A stretch of 64,000 nt of DNA, from NCBI GenBank assembly GCA_002841865.1, contig PHBD01000006.1, positions 125,504 to 189,503 on the forward strand, given 5' to 3'. Shown in pieces: positions 46,801 through 53,631 of the stretch. The stretch is from Deltaproteobacteria bacterium HGW-Deltaproteobacteria-19 (GTDB lineage Bacteria > Desulfobacterota > Syntrophia > Syntrophales > PHBD01). Each line of letters opens with the position of its first letter. Positions within the stretch are counted from its first letter, which is position 1. The notes below the pieces were generated by a model. The model saw only the letters and a list, made by a program, of their open reading frames with translations, was not told the DNA's origin and ran no database searches. A program made the position numbers and the translations under genes.

Positions 46801-46879
46801 CCTTTTTGACCGCAAGGCTTCCCGAGGCATGGCAGCCTGTCCCTCCGCAGAGCAACAGATGTGAACGAAATACTTTCAT
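43823..46879 (-). CDS. hndC: HndC/NuoF-type hydrogenase subunit fused to a GltD/NfnB-like module
   Basis: 1018 residues, far longer than the usual about 600. Residues 1-110 are a thioredoxin-like [2Fe-2S] domain (LLLCGGTGCHASG, ETGCNGFCAQGP). Residues 130-520 are NuoF: GLRGRGGAGFPTG (NADH/FMN) and ESCGKCTPCREG ([4Fe-4S]). In place of the ordinary C-terminal ferredoxins there is the two-cluster domain of GltD/NfnB (CQNTCPIGMDIPAYI, CGRVCDHKCQSKC), an FAD site (VVGAGPAGLTAARDLA, about 633), an NAD(P) site (VIGGGNSAIDAARCAKRMG, about 770), FAD closure (YAGGDAV) and a final CRCLRC. ATG at 46879 with GGAGG upstream. It should take electrons from NADH, with a likely extra NAD(P)H flavin site. Confidence 0.92.
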   Translation of the reverse strand: MKVFRSHLLLCGGTGCHASGSLAVKKALVAELMKRNLAEEIKVVETGCNGFCAQGPIMVVYPEGIIYMMIKAEDVPELVEEHLVKGRVLERLLYREPTTEAVIPTMQEIPFFALQELRVLRNRGLIDPERIEEYIARDGYAGMAKALTEMTSAEIVQVMLDSGLRGRGGAGFPTGLKWKFCSTSPGDIKYVLCNADEGDPGAFMDRSVLEADPHAVLEGMVIAAKAIGAHHGYIYCRAEYPLAIHRLNVAINQATDMGLLGQDILGTGFDFNLEIYQGAGAFVCGEETALMTSIEGKRGMPRPRPPFPAIAGLWQRPSVLNNVETLANVAQIILKGAAWHASVGSEKSKGTKVFALTGDVNNVGLVEVPMGTPLGTIVFDIGGGIPKNKKYKAAQLGGPSGGCIPIQHLNAPVDYEKVAELGAIMGSGGLIVMNEDNCAVDMARFFMDFCQDESCGKCTPCREGTKRMLEILTNITRGKGKEGDIELLEEMAGIIKDASLCGLGQTAPNPVLSTIRYFRQEYEDHIRNKHCGAAVCSALFKSPCQNTCPIGMDIPAYISLIRAERLEDAYKVLLKTNPFPSVCGRVCDHKCQSKCRRGKMDEPIAIKFLKRFITDNAPRPKVSPVPATRKEKIAVVGAGPAGLTAARDLALRGYSVTVFEELPDPGGMLRWAIPSYRLPRNILNGEIDDIRQLGVEIRCNVRVGKDLPFDRLGKDFDYVYLATGAHKSTKMDVPGEDLQGVWGGVEFLRAFNLDENAWMKGGKTLGSKVAVIGGGNSAIDAARCAKRMGADVTILYRRERKEMPAAGEEVTAALDEGIKIEFLAAPLRIEGKDGKVSGITCERMKLGDFDRSGRKRPVAIKDSQFTLSVDAVVAAIGQVPDMTFVPKDSGVVINKWACYDLAKDSKSRTTNPKFYAGGDAVTGPDTVIGAIAAGHQAAADIDADIRSALGEPAWEAPVEEKIDIPLIIDEETQEAPQTAMPELHGAQRNASFVEVELGFTRELAIAEACRCLRCDAEI

Positions 46880-46918
46880 TGGGTTTCCATCCTCCTTCAC
46901 GTCAGAGATTCCGTCCCG

Positions 46919-47302
46919 CTATTTTACGATTTCCGCGCCCCGTGCGAGGACGAAGGGCGTCTGGATCTCCCCCTCCAGGACGTGTTTCTTGAATACCTGC
47001 CGCATCTTGTTGGCGTCCATATACTCGTATTTGATCGGTTCCTGGCCGATCAGCTCAACCGTGACCAGGGGCTCGCGGCTGCAGAGACCCATGCAGCCCG
47101 AAGTGGTGATGGCCACGTCGATGACACCGGCCTCTTCGATGACCTTCATCAGGGCATCCATGACGTCCCGCGCTCCCGAGGCGATTCCGCAGGTCCCCAT
47201 GTGCACGGTGATCTTCGCGCGGCGCTCTCCATCCCGGAGGGCCGTTTCGGCGTGCACCCTCTCCTTGATCTTTTTGAGATCTTCGATCTTCAGCTTTGCC
47301 AT
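46919..47302 (-). CDS. hndB: HndB-type [2Fe-2S] ferredoxin subunit
   Basis: 127 residues, thioredoxin-like [2Fe-2S] fold. The four cysteines are in ITVHMGTCGIASGARD (one Cys visible) and TTSGCMGLCSREP, followed by KYEYMDANKMRQVFKKHV. This is the small HndB subunit found in tetrameric NADP-reducing hydrogenases. It lies between hndA (31 bases) and the hndC fusion (39 bases). The first cluster half shows a single Cys, as in HndB relatives, so cluster ligation may involve another residue. Confidence 0.88.
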   Translation of the reverse strand: MAKLKIEDLKKIKERVHAETALRDGERRAKITVHMGTCGIASGARDVMDALMKVIEEAGVIDVAITTSGCMGLCSREPLVTVELIGQEPIKYEYMDANKMRQVFKKHVLEGEIQTPFVLARGAEIVK

Positions 47303-47333
47303 AGTGCCGTTCCTCGCCTTTGCAAGAGTCTTT

Positions 47334-47828
47334 TTATTCGTACTGGTTGAGAAGTTCCTTCACCTTGCCGGGTTTGACGCGTCCATGGACGTCTTCGTCC
47401 ACCACCACCACCGGTCCCAGGCCGCAGGCGCCGAGGCAGCGCACGGATTCATAGGTGAACCGCCGGTCGGGTGTGGTCTCGCCTTCCTTGACACCGAAGA
47501 CTTTCTCAAGTGCCGCCGCGATGGCCTTGCCACCCCGGACATAACAGGCAGTGCCGAGGCAGACCCGGACCGTGTGCCGGCCCTTGGGTGTCATGGTGAA
47601 GAAAGAGTAGAACGTAACGACGCCGTACACACGGCTGAGTGGCAGATTGAGGCCTTCTGCGATCCGTTTCTGTATTCCGATGGGCAGGTATTCCAGAACC
47701 ATCTGGGCCTCTTCCAGTACAGGAATCAACCCCCCCGGCTTGCCCCTGTACTTCTCGATGATCGCATCGAGTTTCACGATCTGTTCCTGTGAAAACTCCT
47801 TCAACAGTTCTTCGTTAACAAGTTTCAT
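47334..47828 (-). CDS. hndA: HndA/NuoE-type [2Fe-2S] hydrogenase subunit
   Basis: 164 residues, NuoE/24-kDa family. The [2Fe-2S] cysteines are in RVCLGTACYVRGG and VRCLGACGLGPVV (C-x4-C and C-x3-C). The N-terminal helical bundle contains GGLIPVLEEAQMVLEYLP and VYGVVTFYSFF, as in NuoE. It takes part in electron transfer from the NADH site of HndC. It is the first structural gene of the hydrogenase, 31 bases after the HATPase gene, so the regulatory genes and the enzyme are likely on one transcript. Confidence 0.94.
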   Translation of the reverse strand: MKLVNEELLKEFSQEQIVKLDAIIEKYRGKPGGLIPVLEEAQMVLEYLPIGIQKRIAEGLNLPLSRVYGVVTFYSFFTMTPKGRHTVRVCLGTACYVRGGKAIAAALEKVFGVKEGETTPDRRFTYESVRCLGACGLGPVVVVDEDVHGRVKPGKVKELLNQYE

Positions 47829-47859
47829 AAATGCGTTATCCTCCTTCCCGTCAACAGGG

Positions 47860-48408
47860 TCACGCCCCTGCTTCGATTTCCATTAAACCTTCATCTACCT
47901 GCAGGCGGATCCAGGCCAGGATCTCCGGGTGGTTGAGAGGGATATCCCCGATCTCTTCCCGGATCTCCCGGGTGTCCAGGAGAAAACTCCGCCCTCCCCG
48001 CTCGTGGCGGTAAATCAGTTCAATCTTCGGGTGACCCGTGAGGATGGTCACCAGGGTGCCCGCAATGTCGCCCAGGGGTTGGCGGTCAATGTGCGCGAGT
48101 CCGAACGTTACCCGGATCCTCGTCCCCTCACCGGGTTTCGATTCCAGGATCAGTCCGCCTCCGGTTTTCCCGGCCGCTTCCCCCAGCATGGGAAGCCCCA
48201 GGCCGACCCGGCGGACTTTTTTTGTCGTATAGAACGGATCCAGAACTTTTGCGAGGGTCTCTTCCGTCATTCCGATCCCGTCGTCCCGAATCTCCAGCGT
48301 TAAACGGTCCTCCTCCGGATTTTCCCGGATGGTGATAAATATATGCTTCGCCTCCGCCCGGGTGGAGTTTTCCGCGATGTCCAGCACGTGCAGGGAGAGC
48401 TCCAGCAT
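47860..48408 (-). CDS. Stand-alone HATPase-type ATP-binding protein
   Basis: 182 residues. It has a GHKL ATPase domain: N-box LHVLDIAENSTRAEA, DDGIGM (G1), DPFYTTKK (F-box) and VGLGLPML (G2). There is no HisKA dimerisation helix, phosphorylated His or sensor domain, so it is not an ordinary sensor kinase. The C-terminal about 60 residues (HERGGRSFLLDTREIREEIGD) are of unknown type. It may be an anti-sigma-like or protein-kinase ATPase. It lies 5 bases after the PHP gene and 31 bases before hndA, so it is probably part of hydrogenase control. Confidence 0.8.
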   Translation of the reverse strand: MLELSLHVLDIAENSTRAEAKHIFITIRENPEEDRLTLEIRDDGIGMTEETLAKVLDPFYTTKKVRRVGLGLPMLGEAAGKTGGGLILESKPGEGTRIRVTFGLAHIDRQPLGDIAGTLVTILTGHPKIELIYRHERGGRSFLLDTREIREEIGDIPLNHPEILAWIRLQVDEGLMEIEAGA

Positions 48409-48413
48409 CCGGG

Positions 48414-49151
48414 CTATTCCTCGATGGTCCGTCCTGCCTGTTTCCGGAAGGCCATCGACAATTCCTTCACCGAGACGGTTTCGACCCTCACGGCTGTCCA
48501 GGCCCTCCCGATCTCCCGGAGATGATGGGCATCCGAAGAGGTGATAAAGGAGAAACTCTCCAGTTCCGGATAACGGAGCCGCCCACCGCGGATTCCCGTT
48601 TCTGCAGATATTTCCAGTGCGTCAAATGGGGGGCCCGGGACGACGAAACCGAGCTGGCTCAAGATGCTGAAGCTTTCCCGGTCGATGTGGGATGCCACGG
48701 CCAGTCCTCCCAGGCCATGGATTTTCTCCACGATAGCCTGCAGCGGAAGTTCCGTAGCCCCGATGAGAAGGCGGTCGCAGAACCCTTCCACCTCGTCCCG
48801 TTCGTTGACAATGGCCTGACAGCCAAAGCGCCGCTCGTCATTACGGCCGGGAAGGTGTCGACTGATCCATTCCTGAAGAGGGAGAATCTCCTCCACCTTG
48901 TCAAAGAGAGCCAGGAGATGCACTTCCTCCCGGCTTGCGATCTCCATTCCCGCCAGCACGGTGAGCGGCGTTCCCTCGGCGCATCGCCGGACGTAGGCGA
49001 CATTTTCCGAGGCGTTGTGGTCGCAGATGGCCACGGCATCCAGCCCGACGGCCAGGCAGCGCTCGACCAGCTTTCGGGGGTACATGTCCAGTTCCGCACA
49101 GGGCGACAGGCAGGAGTGAACGTGCAGGTCGCAGCGGAGGCCCTTCATCAT
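48414..49151 (-). CDS. PHP-domain phosphoesterase
   Basis: 245 residues. The PHP metal motifs are DLHVHSCLSPC (HxH), AICDHNASEN (DHN), GMEIASREEVHLLALF, VASHIDRES and FITSSDAHHL. The family cleaves phosphoesters (histidinol phosphatase, TrpH/YciV-type nucleotidases, DNA polymerase proofreading), so it is probably a metal-dependent phosphatase or nuclease; the substrate is unknown. It sits between DRTGG and HATPase genes in the hydrogenase locus. The start ATG at 49151 lies 24 bases past the 5' edge of a strong terminator hairpin, so expression must involve readthrough or an internal promoter. Confidence 0.82.
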   Translation of the reverse strand: MMKGLRCDLHVHSCLSPCAELDMYPRKLVERCLAVGLDAVAICDHNASENVAYVRRCAEGTPLTVLAGMEIASREEVHLLALFDKVEEILPLQEWISRHLPGRNDERRFGCQAIVNERDEVEGFCDRLLIGATELPLQAIVEKIHGLGGLAVASHIDRESFSILSQLGFVVPGPPFDALEISAETGIRGGRLRYPELESFSFITSSDAHHLREIGRAWTAVRVETVSVKELSMAFRKQAGRTIEE

Positions 49152-49174
49152 GTCCGGATCCCCGAATCTCCGGC

Positions 49175-49208
49175 AAAAAAAAAGACCATGGGGAAATCCA
49201 TGGTCTTT
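49175..49208 (-). terminator. Intrinsic terminator inside the hydrogenase regulatory cluster
   Basis: AAAGACCATGG (49181-49191) and CCATGGTCTTT (49198-49208) are perfect 11-base arms with a 6-base loop; on the minus strand a U9 tract follows (complement of 49175-49183). It lies in the 64-base gap between the second DRTGG gene and the PHP gene, leaving no room for an ordinary promoter before the PHP start. Confidence 0.8.
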
Positions 49209-49215
49209 CCGGGGG

Positions 49216-49560
49216 TTACACTCCCCGTACCTTCAGAATTGCGTAAATCTTACCGGCCGTCTCGAAACCGGACAGGTCCGATACAAGGATCGGAACCTTT
49301 TCCTTTACGGCCTTCTCCAGGGTGTCCGCAGCCGGTTCGTTTCCCTGCACCAGGACAATGCCGGCGTGGTCCTTCAGGCTGGCAACGGCGATGATGTTCT
49401 GGTGAACCTGGCGGGTGATCCAGAGATTGCCTTCGCTGCTGTGGGCCATGACGTCGCTCAGCAGATCCCCCGTGAATCCTCCTGTCACTTTTCTGTCCAG
49501 CAGATCGGCTCCGCTGCGGACCTTCAAGCCCAGCGCCTTTACGATAGCTGCCAAGTCCAC
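49216..49560 (-). CDS. Single-domain DRTGG protein 2
   Basis: 114 residues, one DRTGG-type domain. FTGDLLSDVMAHSSEGNLWITRQVHQNI is the central motif, and GFETAGKIYAIL closes it. It is plainly related to the other DRTGG gene at 50018 (FGADLMSDVLAF, LFETAGRLY). DRTGG domains occur in some phosphotransacetylases and next to CBS domains and are thought to bind ligands or subunits. Standing alone, the protein may be a sensor or scaffold. It follows the RsbT-like gene by 15 bases. Confidence 0.8.
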   Translation of the reverse strand: MDLAAIVKALGLKVRSGADLLDRKVTGGFTGDLLSDVMAHSSEGNLWITRQVHQNIIAVASLKDHAGIVLVQGNEPAADTLEKAVKEKVPILVSDLSGFETAGKIYAILKVRGV

Positions 49561-49575
49561 GATATTACACCCTTT

Positions 49576-50031
49576 TTATATTCCGTCGAAGATCTTGTCG
49601 ATCTTGATTACCATCTTCAACTGCGTGCCTTTCCCCACGTCGGAGGAAATGCGGAAGAAATCGGAGAAGTTCTTGATGTTGCAAAGGCCCATGCCGGCAC
49701 CGAACCCCATCTCCCGGATCCGCTGGCTCGCCGTGGACCAACCCTGCTGCATGGCCAGTTCCAGGTCCGGGATGCCGTCCCCCTCATCAATGGCCTCGAT
49801 CAGCACGTAATCCGGTTTTACCTGAATGTGTATATGCCCTTTCCGAGCGTAAGAGACGATGTTGATTTCAGATTCGTAGGACACCAGCGCCACCCGGCGG
49901 ATGATCTCACTGGAGAGCTTCATCCTTTTCAGGATGGCTTTTATCTGGCTTGATACCTGTCCGGCCTTGTCGAAATTTCCACCCTCAACGGGGAACTTGT
50001 TCTCGTACAGGGTCGTTTCATGTGCGAACAC
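49576..50031 (-). CDS. RsbT/anti-sigma-type ATP-binding protein
   Basis: 151 residues from a GTG at 50031. GHKL ATPase of the RsbT/RsbW kind: RRVALVSYESEINIVSYA (N-box), AIDEGDGIPDLELAMQQGWS (G1) and MGFGAGMGLCNIKNF (G2). The GTG overlaps the end of the first DRTGG gene by 14 bases, and no good ATG lies near it; the frame stays open to a TTG at 50097. Such proteins bind or phosphorylate STAS-domain or sigma-factor partners. No STAS or sigma gene is adjacent, so the partner may be a DRTGG protein, an inference. Confidence 0.8.
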   Translation of the reverse strand: MFAHETTLYENKFPVEGGNFDKAGQVSSQIKAILKRMKLSSEIIRRVALVSYESEINIVSYARKGHIHIQVKPDYVLIEAIDEGDGIPDLELAMQQGWSTASQRIREMGFGAGMGLCNIKNFSDFFRISSDVGKGTQLKMVIKIDKIFDGI

Positions 50032-50392
50032 GTTCTTCGTCAACCCTTTCCATACATCCGACGATTCCCCTCTGATACAGGCGGCCCGCTGTTTCAAAGA
50101 GGATGAATTTGGTCGTCATGATGGGAATCTTCAATTCCTCGGCCAGAGTCAGGGTCTCCGGGGATGGTTTCTTCCCCCGAACGAGGATGATGGCTGCAAT
50201 GTCCAGCACATCGGAAGTCCTGACCACCTGGGGATTCGTCAGGCCCGTCAGGAGGAGGCTTCCGGCCTTGGCAAAAGCCAGCACGTCGCTCATCAGGTCT
50301 GCCCCGAAGGCCGTCTTGACGTCTTTGTCCATCTGTTCCTGTCCGACGAGCACTTCGGCGTCCAGGATGTCTTTTACCTCACGCAGGGTCAC
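50018..50392 (-). CDS. Single-domain DRTGG protein 1
   Basis: 124 residues from a GTG at 50392, chosen because AAGGAG lies 7 bases upstream; the open frame to 50476 has no ribosome site. FGADLMSDVLAFAKAGSLLLTGL is the DRTGG-type core and FILFETAGRLYQRG the closing segment. It is a paralogue of the gene at 49216. It is the first gene of the hydrogenase-linked cluster; a possible promoter (TTGACA, complement of 50503-50508) precedes it. The C-terminal VDEERVRT overlaps the RsbT-like start. Confidence 0.78.
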   Translation of the reverse strand: MTLREVKDILDAEVLVGQEQMDKDVKTAFGADLMSDVLAFAKAGSLLLTGLTNPQVVRTSDVLDIAAIILVRGKKPSPETLTLAEELKIPIMTTKFILFETAGRLYQRGIVGCMERVDEERVRT

Positions 50393-50479
50393 AATGCTCT
50401 CCTTGGGAGTGTTGTTCCGTTTCCGCGGACAGGGATCCGAAAACCTGCGGAAATAGGGTCCAAACCGATGGGACAAGAC

Positions 50480-50508
50480 CGATTACCATAGGCCTCCTGT
50501 GATGTCAA
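50480..50508 (-). promoter_or_regulatory. Candidate promoter of the hydrogenase regulatory cluster
   Basis: On the minus strand TTGACA (complement of 50503-50508), 17 bases, then TAATCG (complement of 50480-50485). The -35 is perfect and the -10 weak, leaving about 80 bases of leader to the GTG at 50392. Confidence 0.4.
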
Positions 50509-50590
50509 CCGGTTTAAGGCATTCAGAAATGAGGCGATTCGGCCGAAAAAACTTTTGCGTCCCCCGGGCAATTCCGTTAGAAGGGGGGCC

Positions 50591-51481
50591 ATGGAAAACT
50601 GGGTGGACCGCTACATGACCTTTCTGTCGGTCGAGAGGGGGGCTTCCCTTCACACCCTCGAAGCTTACAGCCACGACCTGAACCGCCATGTCAACTTCCT
50701 GCGGTCTCGAGGCAGGGATGGCTGGGTGGACGTTACGACGGACGATATGCTCGCCTTTCTTTCCCACCTGCGTGAGGAAGGATTGAAGGCCCGTTCCGCC
50801 AACCGAGCCCTTGCGGCTCTCCGTGGTTTCTACCGGTTTCTTCTGCGGGAAGGCGTGCGGGAAGAGAACCCGCTGGTGGACATTCACCACGGGAAGGTCT
50901 GGATGCATCTGCCTGATACGGTCTCCCGGCAGGAGATGGAAAACCTTCTCCGCCAGCCGGGTCTGGACAGGCCGGAGGCCGTCCGGGACACGGCCATGCT
51001 GGAGATGCTGTACGCCTCGGGGCTCCGGGTTTCCGAACTGGCGTCCCTGACGCTGGGCAGCATCAACTGGCAGGTAGGGTACCTGGTAACTTTCGGCAAG
51101 GGCGGGAAGGAACGGGTCGTGCCCGTCGGGCGCGTCGCCCTGTCGGTCCTCCGGCGCTATGTGGAGGAGGTCCGGCCGGGCCTTCTGAAGGGGGGAGATA
51201 CGGATGTGCTTTTCCTGAACCGCCAGGGGCGGGGCCTGTCCCGCCAGGGACTCTGGAAAATGGTCCGGCGGTACGCCGACCGGGCGGGAATCCGGAAACA
51301 GGTTCACCCCCACATGTTTCGCCATTCCTTTGCGACCCACCTCCTGGAAGGCGGGGCGGATCTCCGCTCCGTACAGCTCATGCTGGGACATGCGGATATA
51401 GCGACGACGCAGATATATACCCACGTTACCCGGGAACACCTCAAAGATGTGCACAGCCGGTTTCACCCGCGGGGGAAATAA
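50591..51481 (+). CDS. xerD: Site-specific tyrosine recombinase XerD
   Basis: 296 residues. It resolves chromosome dimers with XerC at dif. The N-terminal SAM-like core-binding domain covers residues 1-85. The catalytic residues are Arg in ASGLRVSELASL, Lys in FGKGGKERVVPVG, HxxR in HPHMFRHSFATHLLEGG, His in LGHADIATTQIYTH and the Tyr nucleophile in that segment. The C-terminus HSRFHPRGK is XerD-like. ATG at 50591 with AAGGGGGG upstream. It is divergent from the hydrogenase cluster. Confidence 0.93.
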   Translation: MENWVDRYMTFLSVERGASLHTLEAYSHDLNRHVNFLRSRGRDGWVDVTTDDMLAFLSHLREEGLKARSANRALAALRGFYRFLLREGVREENPLVDIHHGKVWMHLPDTVSRQEMENLLRQPGLDRPEAVRDTAMLEMLYASGLRVSELASLTLGSINWQVGYLVTFGKGGKERVVPVGRVALSVLRRYVEEVRPGLLKGGDTDVLFLNRQGRGLSRQGLWKMVRRYADRAGIRKQVHPHMFRHSFATHLLEGGADLRSVQLMLGHADIATTQIYTHVTREHLKDVHSRFHPRGK

Positions 51482-51484
51482 GCG

Positions 51485-53488
51485 ATGAAAACGCCAGGGA
51501 GAGAAACCAGGAATCGTTCTGTCCTGTCAGCCCGGAGGATTGCCCTGGTTGCGGCGGGAATTCTTGCGCTGGGGGTTCTCCTCGCCGGTGCGCTTTCCCT
51601 GGCCCTCTCCGGGGGCGGCGCTGCGTCGCCCCTGGAAAGGGCCAGCGGTGCGCTTTCCTTCTACGTGCTTGGACATCCTCCCCAAGTATACGCCCTGGAG
51701 GGAGAAAAGAACGGATCTTTCTTTACGATCCGCCCCGGTGAATCCCTGGAGGTCACCTACCGGGACGAGTTTATCCTCAGGGGGGTGGTCAGCGATTCCC
51801 TGATGGGACGGGGCATTGAAGTCCGGATCGATGGATTCGAGGGAAAGGCGGCCCTGGGCTCTCTGTTCAAAGGCGTGACCTTTGTGGACCGGCTGACGGC
51901 GGGACAGAATGGATCCGCAGCGCTCACGTCGGGAGAAACGGCCCGGATATCCGTCCTTTACAATGGGCGGGAAACGGCAACGTTCTCCATCCGGGCCTCC
52001 CTGACCTCTCAGGATTTCCTGCGGCATGCGCGGGCGGCCAAGGATAGAGTGGAGAAGATCGGTTTCCTGAAACAGGCCCTGGCCTTGACTCCATCCGATA
52101 CGGAAGTGAGGCGCGAGCTGGCCGCAGAGTATGAAAAGGCGGGTCAGGTCGACGAGGCCGCAGCGGCCTTCGAGGAAATCCTGAAGGTCAAACCCGCTGA
52201 CGAAGCGGCATTGATGGCCCTGGTGAAGATCCATCTTTCCCGCAAGGCGTACGACCGGGTTGTCGACGTCTCGTCCCTGGCCGTCAAGGCAAACCCGAAA
52301 AGCGCACCGGCCCGTGCAGCTCTTGCCTTTGCATTTCAGATGCTGGGGAAATTCGAAGAGGCTGCGCAGCAATACGAAACAGCCCTTCAGCTTGACCCGA
52401 ACAATACGTCCATCCGGTTTCGCCTGGGAGAAGTCTATGATCAGATGAAAAAGCCGGGCAAGGCGGGGGAGCAGTACCGCAAAGTTCTGACCGAGTCGCC
52501 CAAGGACCGGGAGGCCGTTCTGGCCCTGGCCCTGTCCAAACTGAAAGCCGGCAAACACGATGAGGCCGTCTACTGGTACAAGGCCTACCTGAAACAGAAT
52601 CCCAAGAGCGCGGCCGCCTGGGCAAACCTGGGGCTGGCATATGCCGGCAAGGGGCAGGGAAAGGAGGAGATCGACAGTTATCGAAAGGCCCTCGCCCTGG
52701 ATCCGAAAAATGCCGTCATCCTCTCCAACATGGCCCTGGCCTACGAGAAGGCGAAGCAGCCCCGGGAGGCCGCCGATGCCTGGCGGAAGGTCCTGAAGGT
52801 CCGACCGGGAGATCCCGGCGCAGCTGCGAGGCTTGGGGAACTGGCCCTCCGGGAGAAACGGTACCGGGAGGCAGCATCCTATTTTGAAACGGCCCTGAAG
52901 GGAAGCGCCCAGAAAGGACCATTGCATGCCGCCGCCGCCGCCGCGTATAGTGAGATGAAACAGTACGGCAAGGCTGTGGAGCATTATGAAAAAGCTGTCC
53001 GCAGCGGGGTTCGGGACCCGGAACTTCAACTGGGAATGGCCACGGCCTATCAGAAGCTGGGAAAGAGCAGGGAAGCCACGGCCGCGTTCGGCAAGGCAAC
53101 CGCCTCCGGGGCGTCCCGGGATGTTCTGGCGCGGGTGGCCGCTGCTCATCTACAGGAAAAGCGCTACGATCAGGCGGCCAATACCTACCGCGAAATGGTC
53201 CGCCGGTTCCCCGGGAAGGGGCGGTCCTACACCGGCCTCGGAGATGCCCTGTCCCTCAAGGGGGACCTGGACGGAGCCGTCGACGCCTACAAGAAGGCCG
53301 TCCGGCACGATCCGGCGGAGGACAAGGCCTACCTGGGCCTGGGGGCGGCGTACGAAAGGAAGGGAAACCTGGAGGAGGCCCTGAAGGCCTATCAGAAAGC
53401 CTGGGAAATCAATCCGGACCTCAGCCAGGCGGCCCGAAAGGCCCGGGATATCCGGGTGCGCATGCTCGAAAAAAACCAGGGCCGGTAG
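51485..53488 (+). CDS. Membrane-anchored TPR-repeat protein
   Basis: 667 residues. One membrane span near residues 18-38 (IALVAAGILALGVLLAGALSLAL), then a domain of about 130 residues with a beta-strand pattern (FYVLGHPPQVYALEGEKNG..., possibly outside the membrane), then about 13 TPR motifs from residue 175 to the end (for example ALQLDPNNTSIRFRLGEVY). The protein is probably a scaffold on the outer side of the inner membrane. It starts 4 bases after xerD and is likely co-transcribed, a position that does not reveal its partner. Confidence 0.82.
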   Translation: MKTPGRETRNRSVLSARRIALVAAGILALGVLLAGALSLALSGGGAASPLERASGALSFYVLGHPPQVYALEGEKNGSFFTIRPGESLEVTYRDEFILRGVVSDSLMGRGIEVRIDGFEGKAALGSLFKGVTFVDRLTAGQNGSAALTSGETARISVLYNGRETATFSIRASLTSQDFLRHARAAKDRVEKIGFLKQALALTPSDTEVRRELAAEYEKAGQVDEAAAAFEEILKVKPADEAALMALVKIHLSRKAYDRVVDVSSLAVKANPKSAPARAALAFAFQMLGKFEEAAQQYETALQLDPNNTSIRFRLGEVYDQMKKPGKAGEQYRKVLTESPKDREAVLALALSKLKAGKHDEAVYWYKAYLKQNPKSAAAWANLGLAYAGKGQGKEEIDSYRKALALDPKNAVILSNMALAYEKAKQPREAADAWRKVLKVRPGDPGAAARLGELALREKRYREAASYFETALKGSAQKGPLHAAAAAAYSEMKQYGKAVEHYEKAVRSGVRDPELQLGMATAYQKLGKSREATAAFGKATASGASRDVLARVAAAHLQEKRYDQAANTYREMVRRFPGKGRSYTGLGDALSLKGDLDGAVDAYKKAVRHDPAEDKAYLGLGAAYERKGNLEEALKAYQKAWEINPDLSQAARKARDIRVRMLEKNQGR

Positions 53489-53631
53489 AACTCGCGGTCA
53501 CGGAGCATAATCCGGCGCCGGCGGTTCGGTGTCGGACGGGGGTGGATATCTGATACAGCGGCCCGGAGGGTCGCCGGAGCCAGGGAGCGGCGGTCGAGCC
53601 GATTCCGGAAGCGAAGCGGAGAAGAGACGGG

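Noticed and set aside
44702..46864. 720-codon plus-strand frame over hndC
   Set aside because: Shadow of the fusion gene; no motif on this strand.
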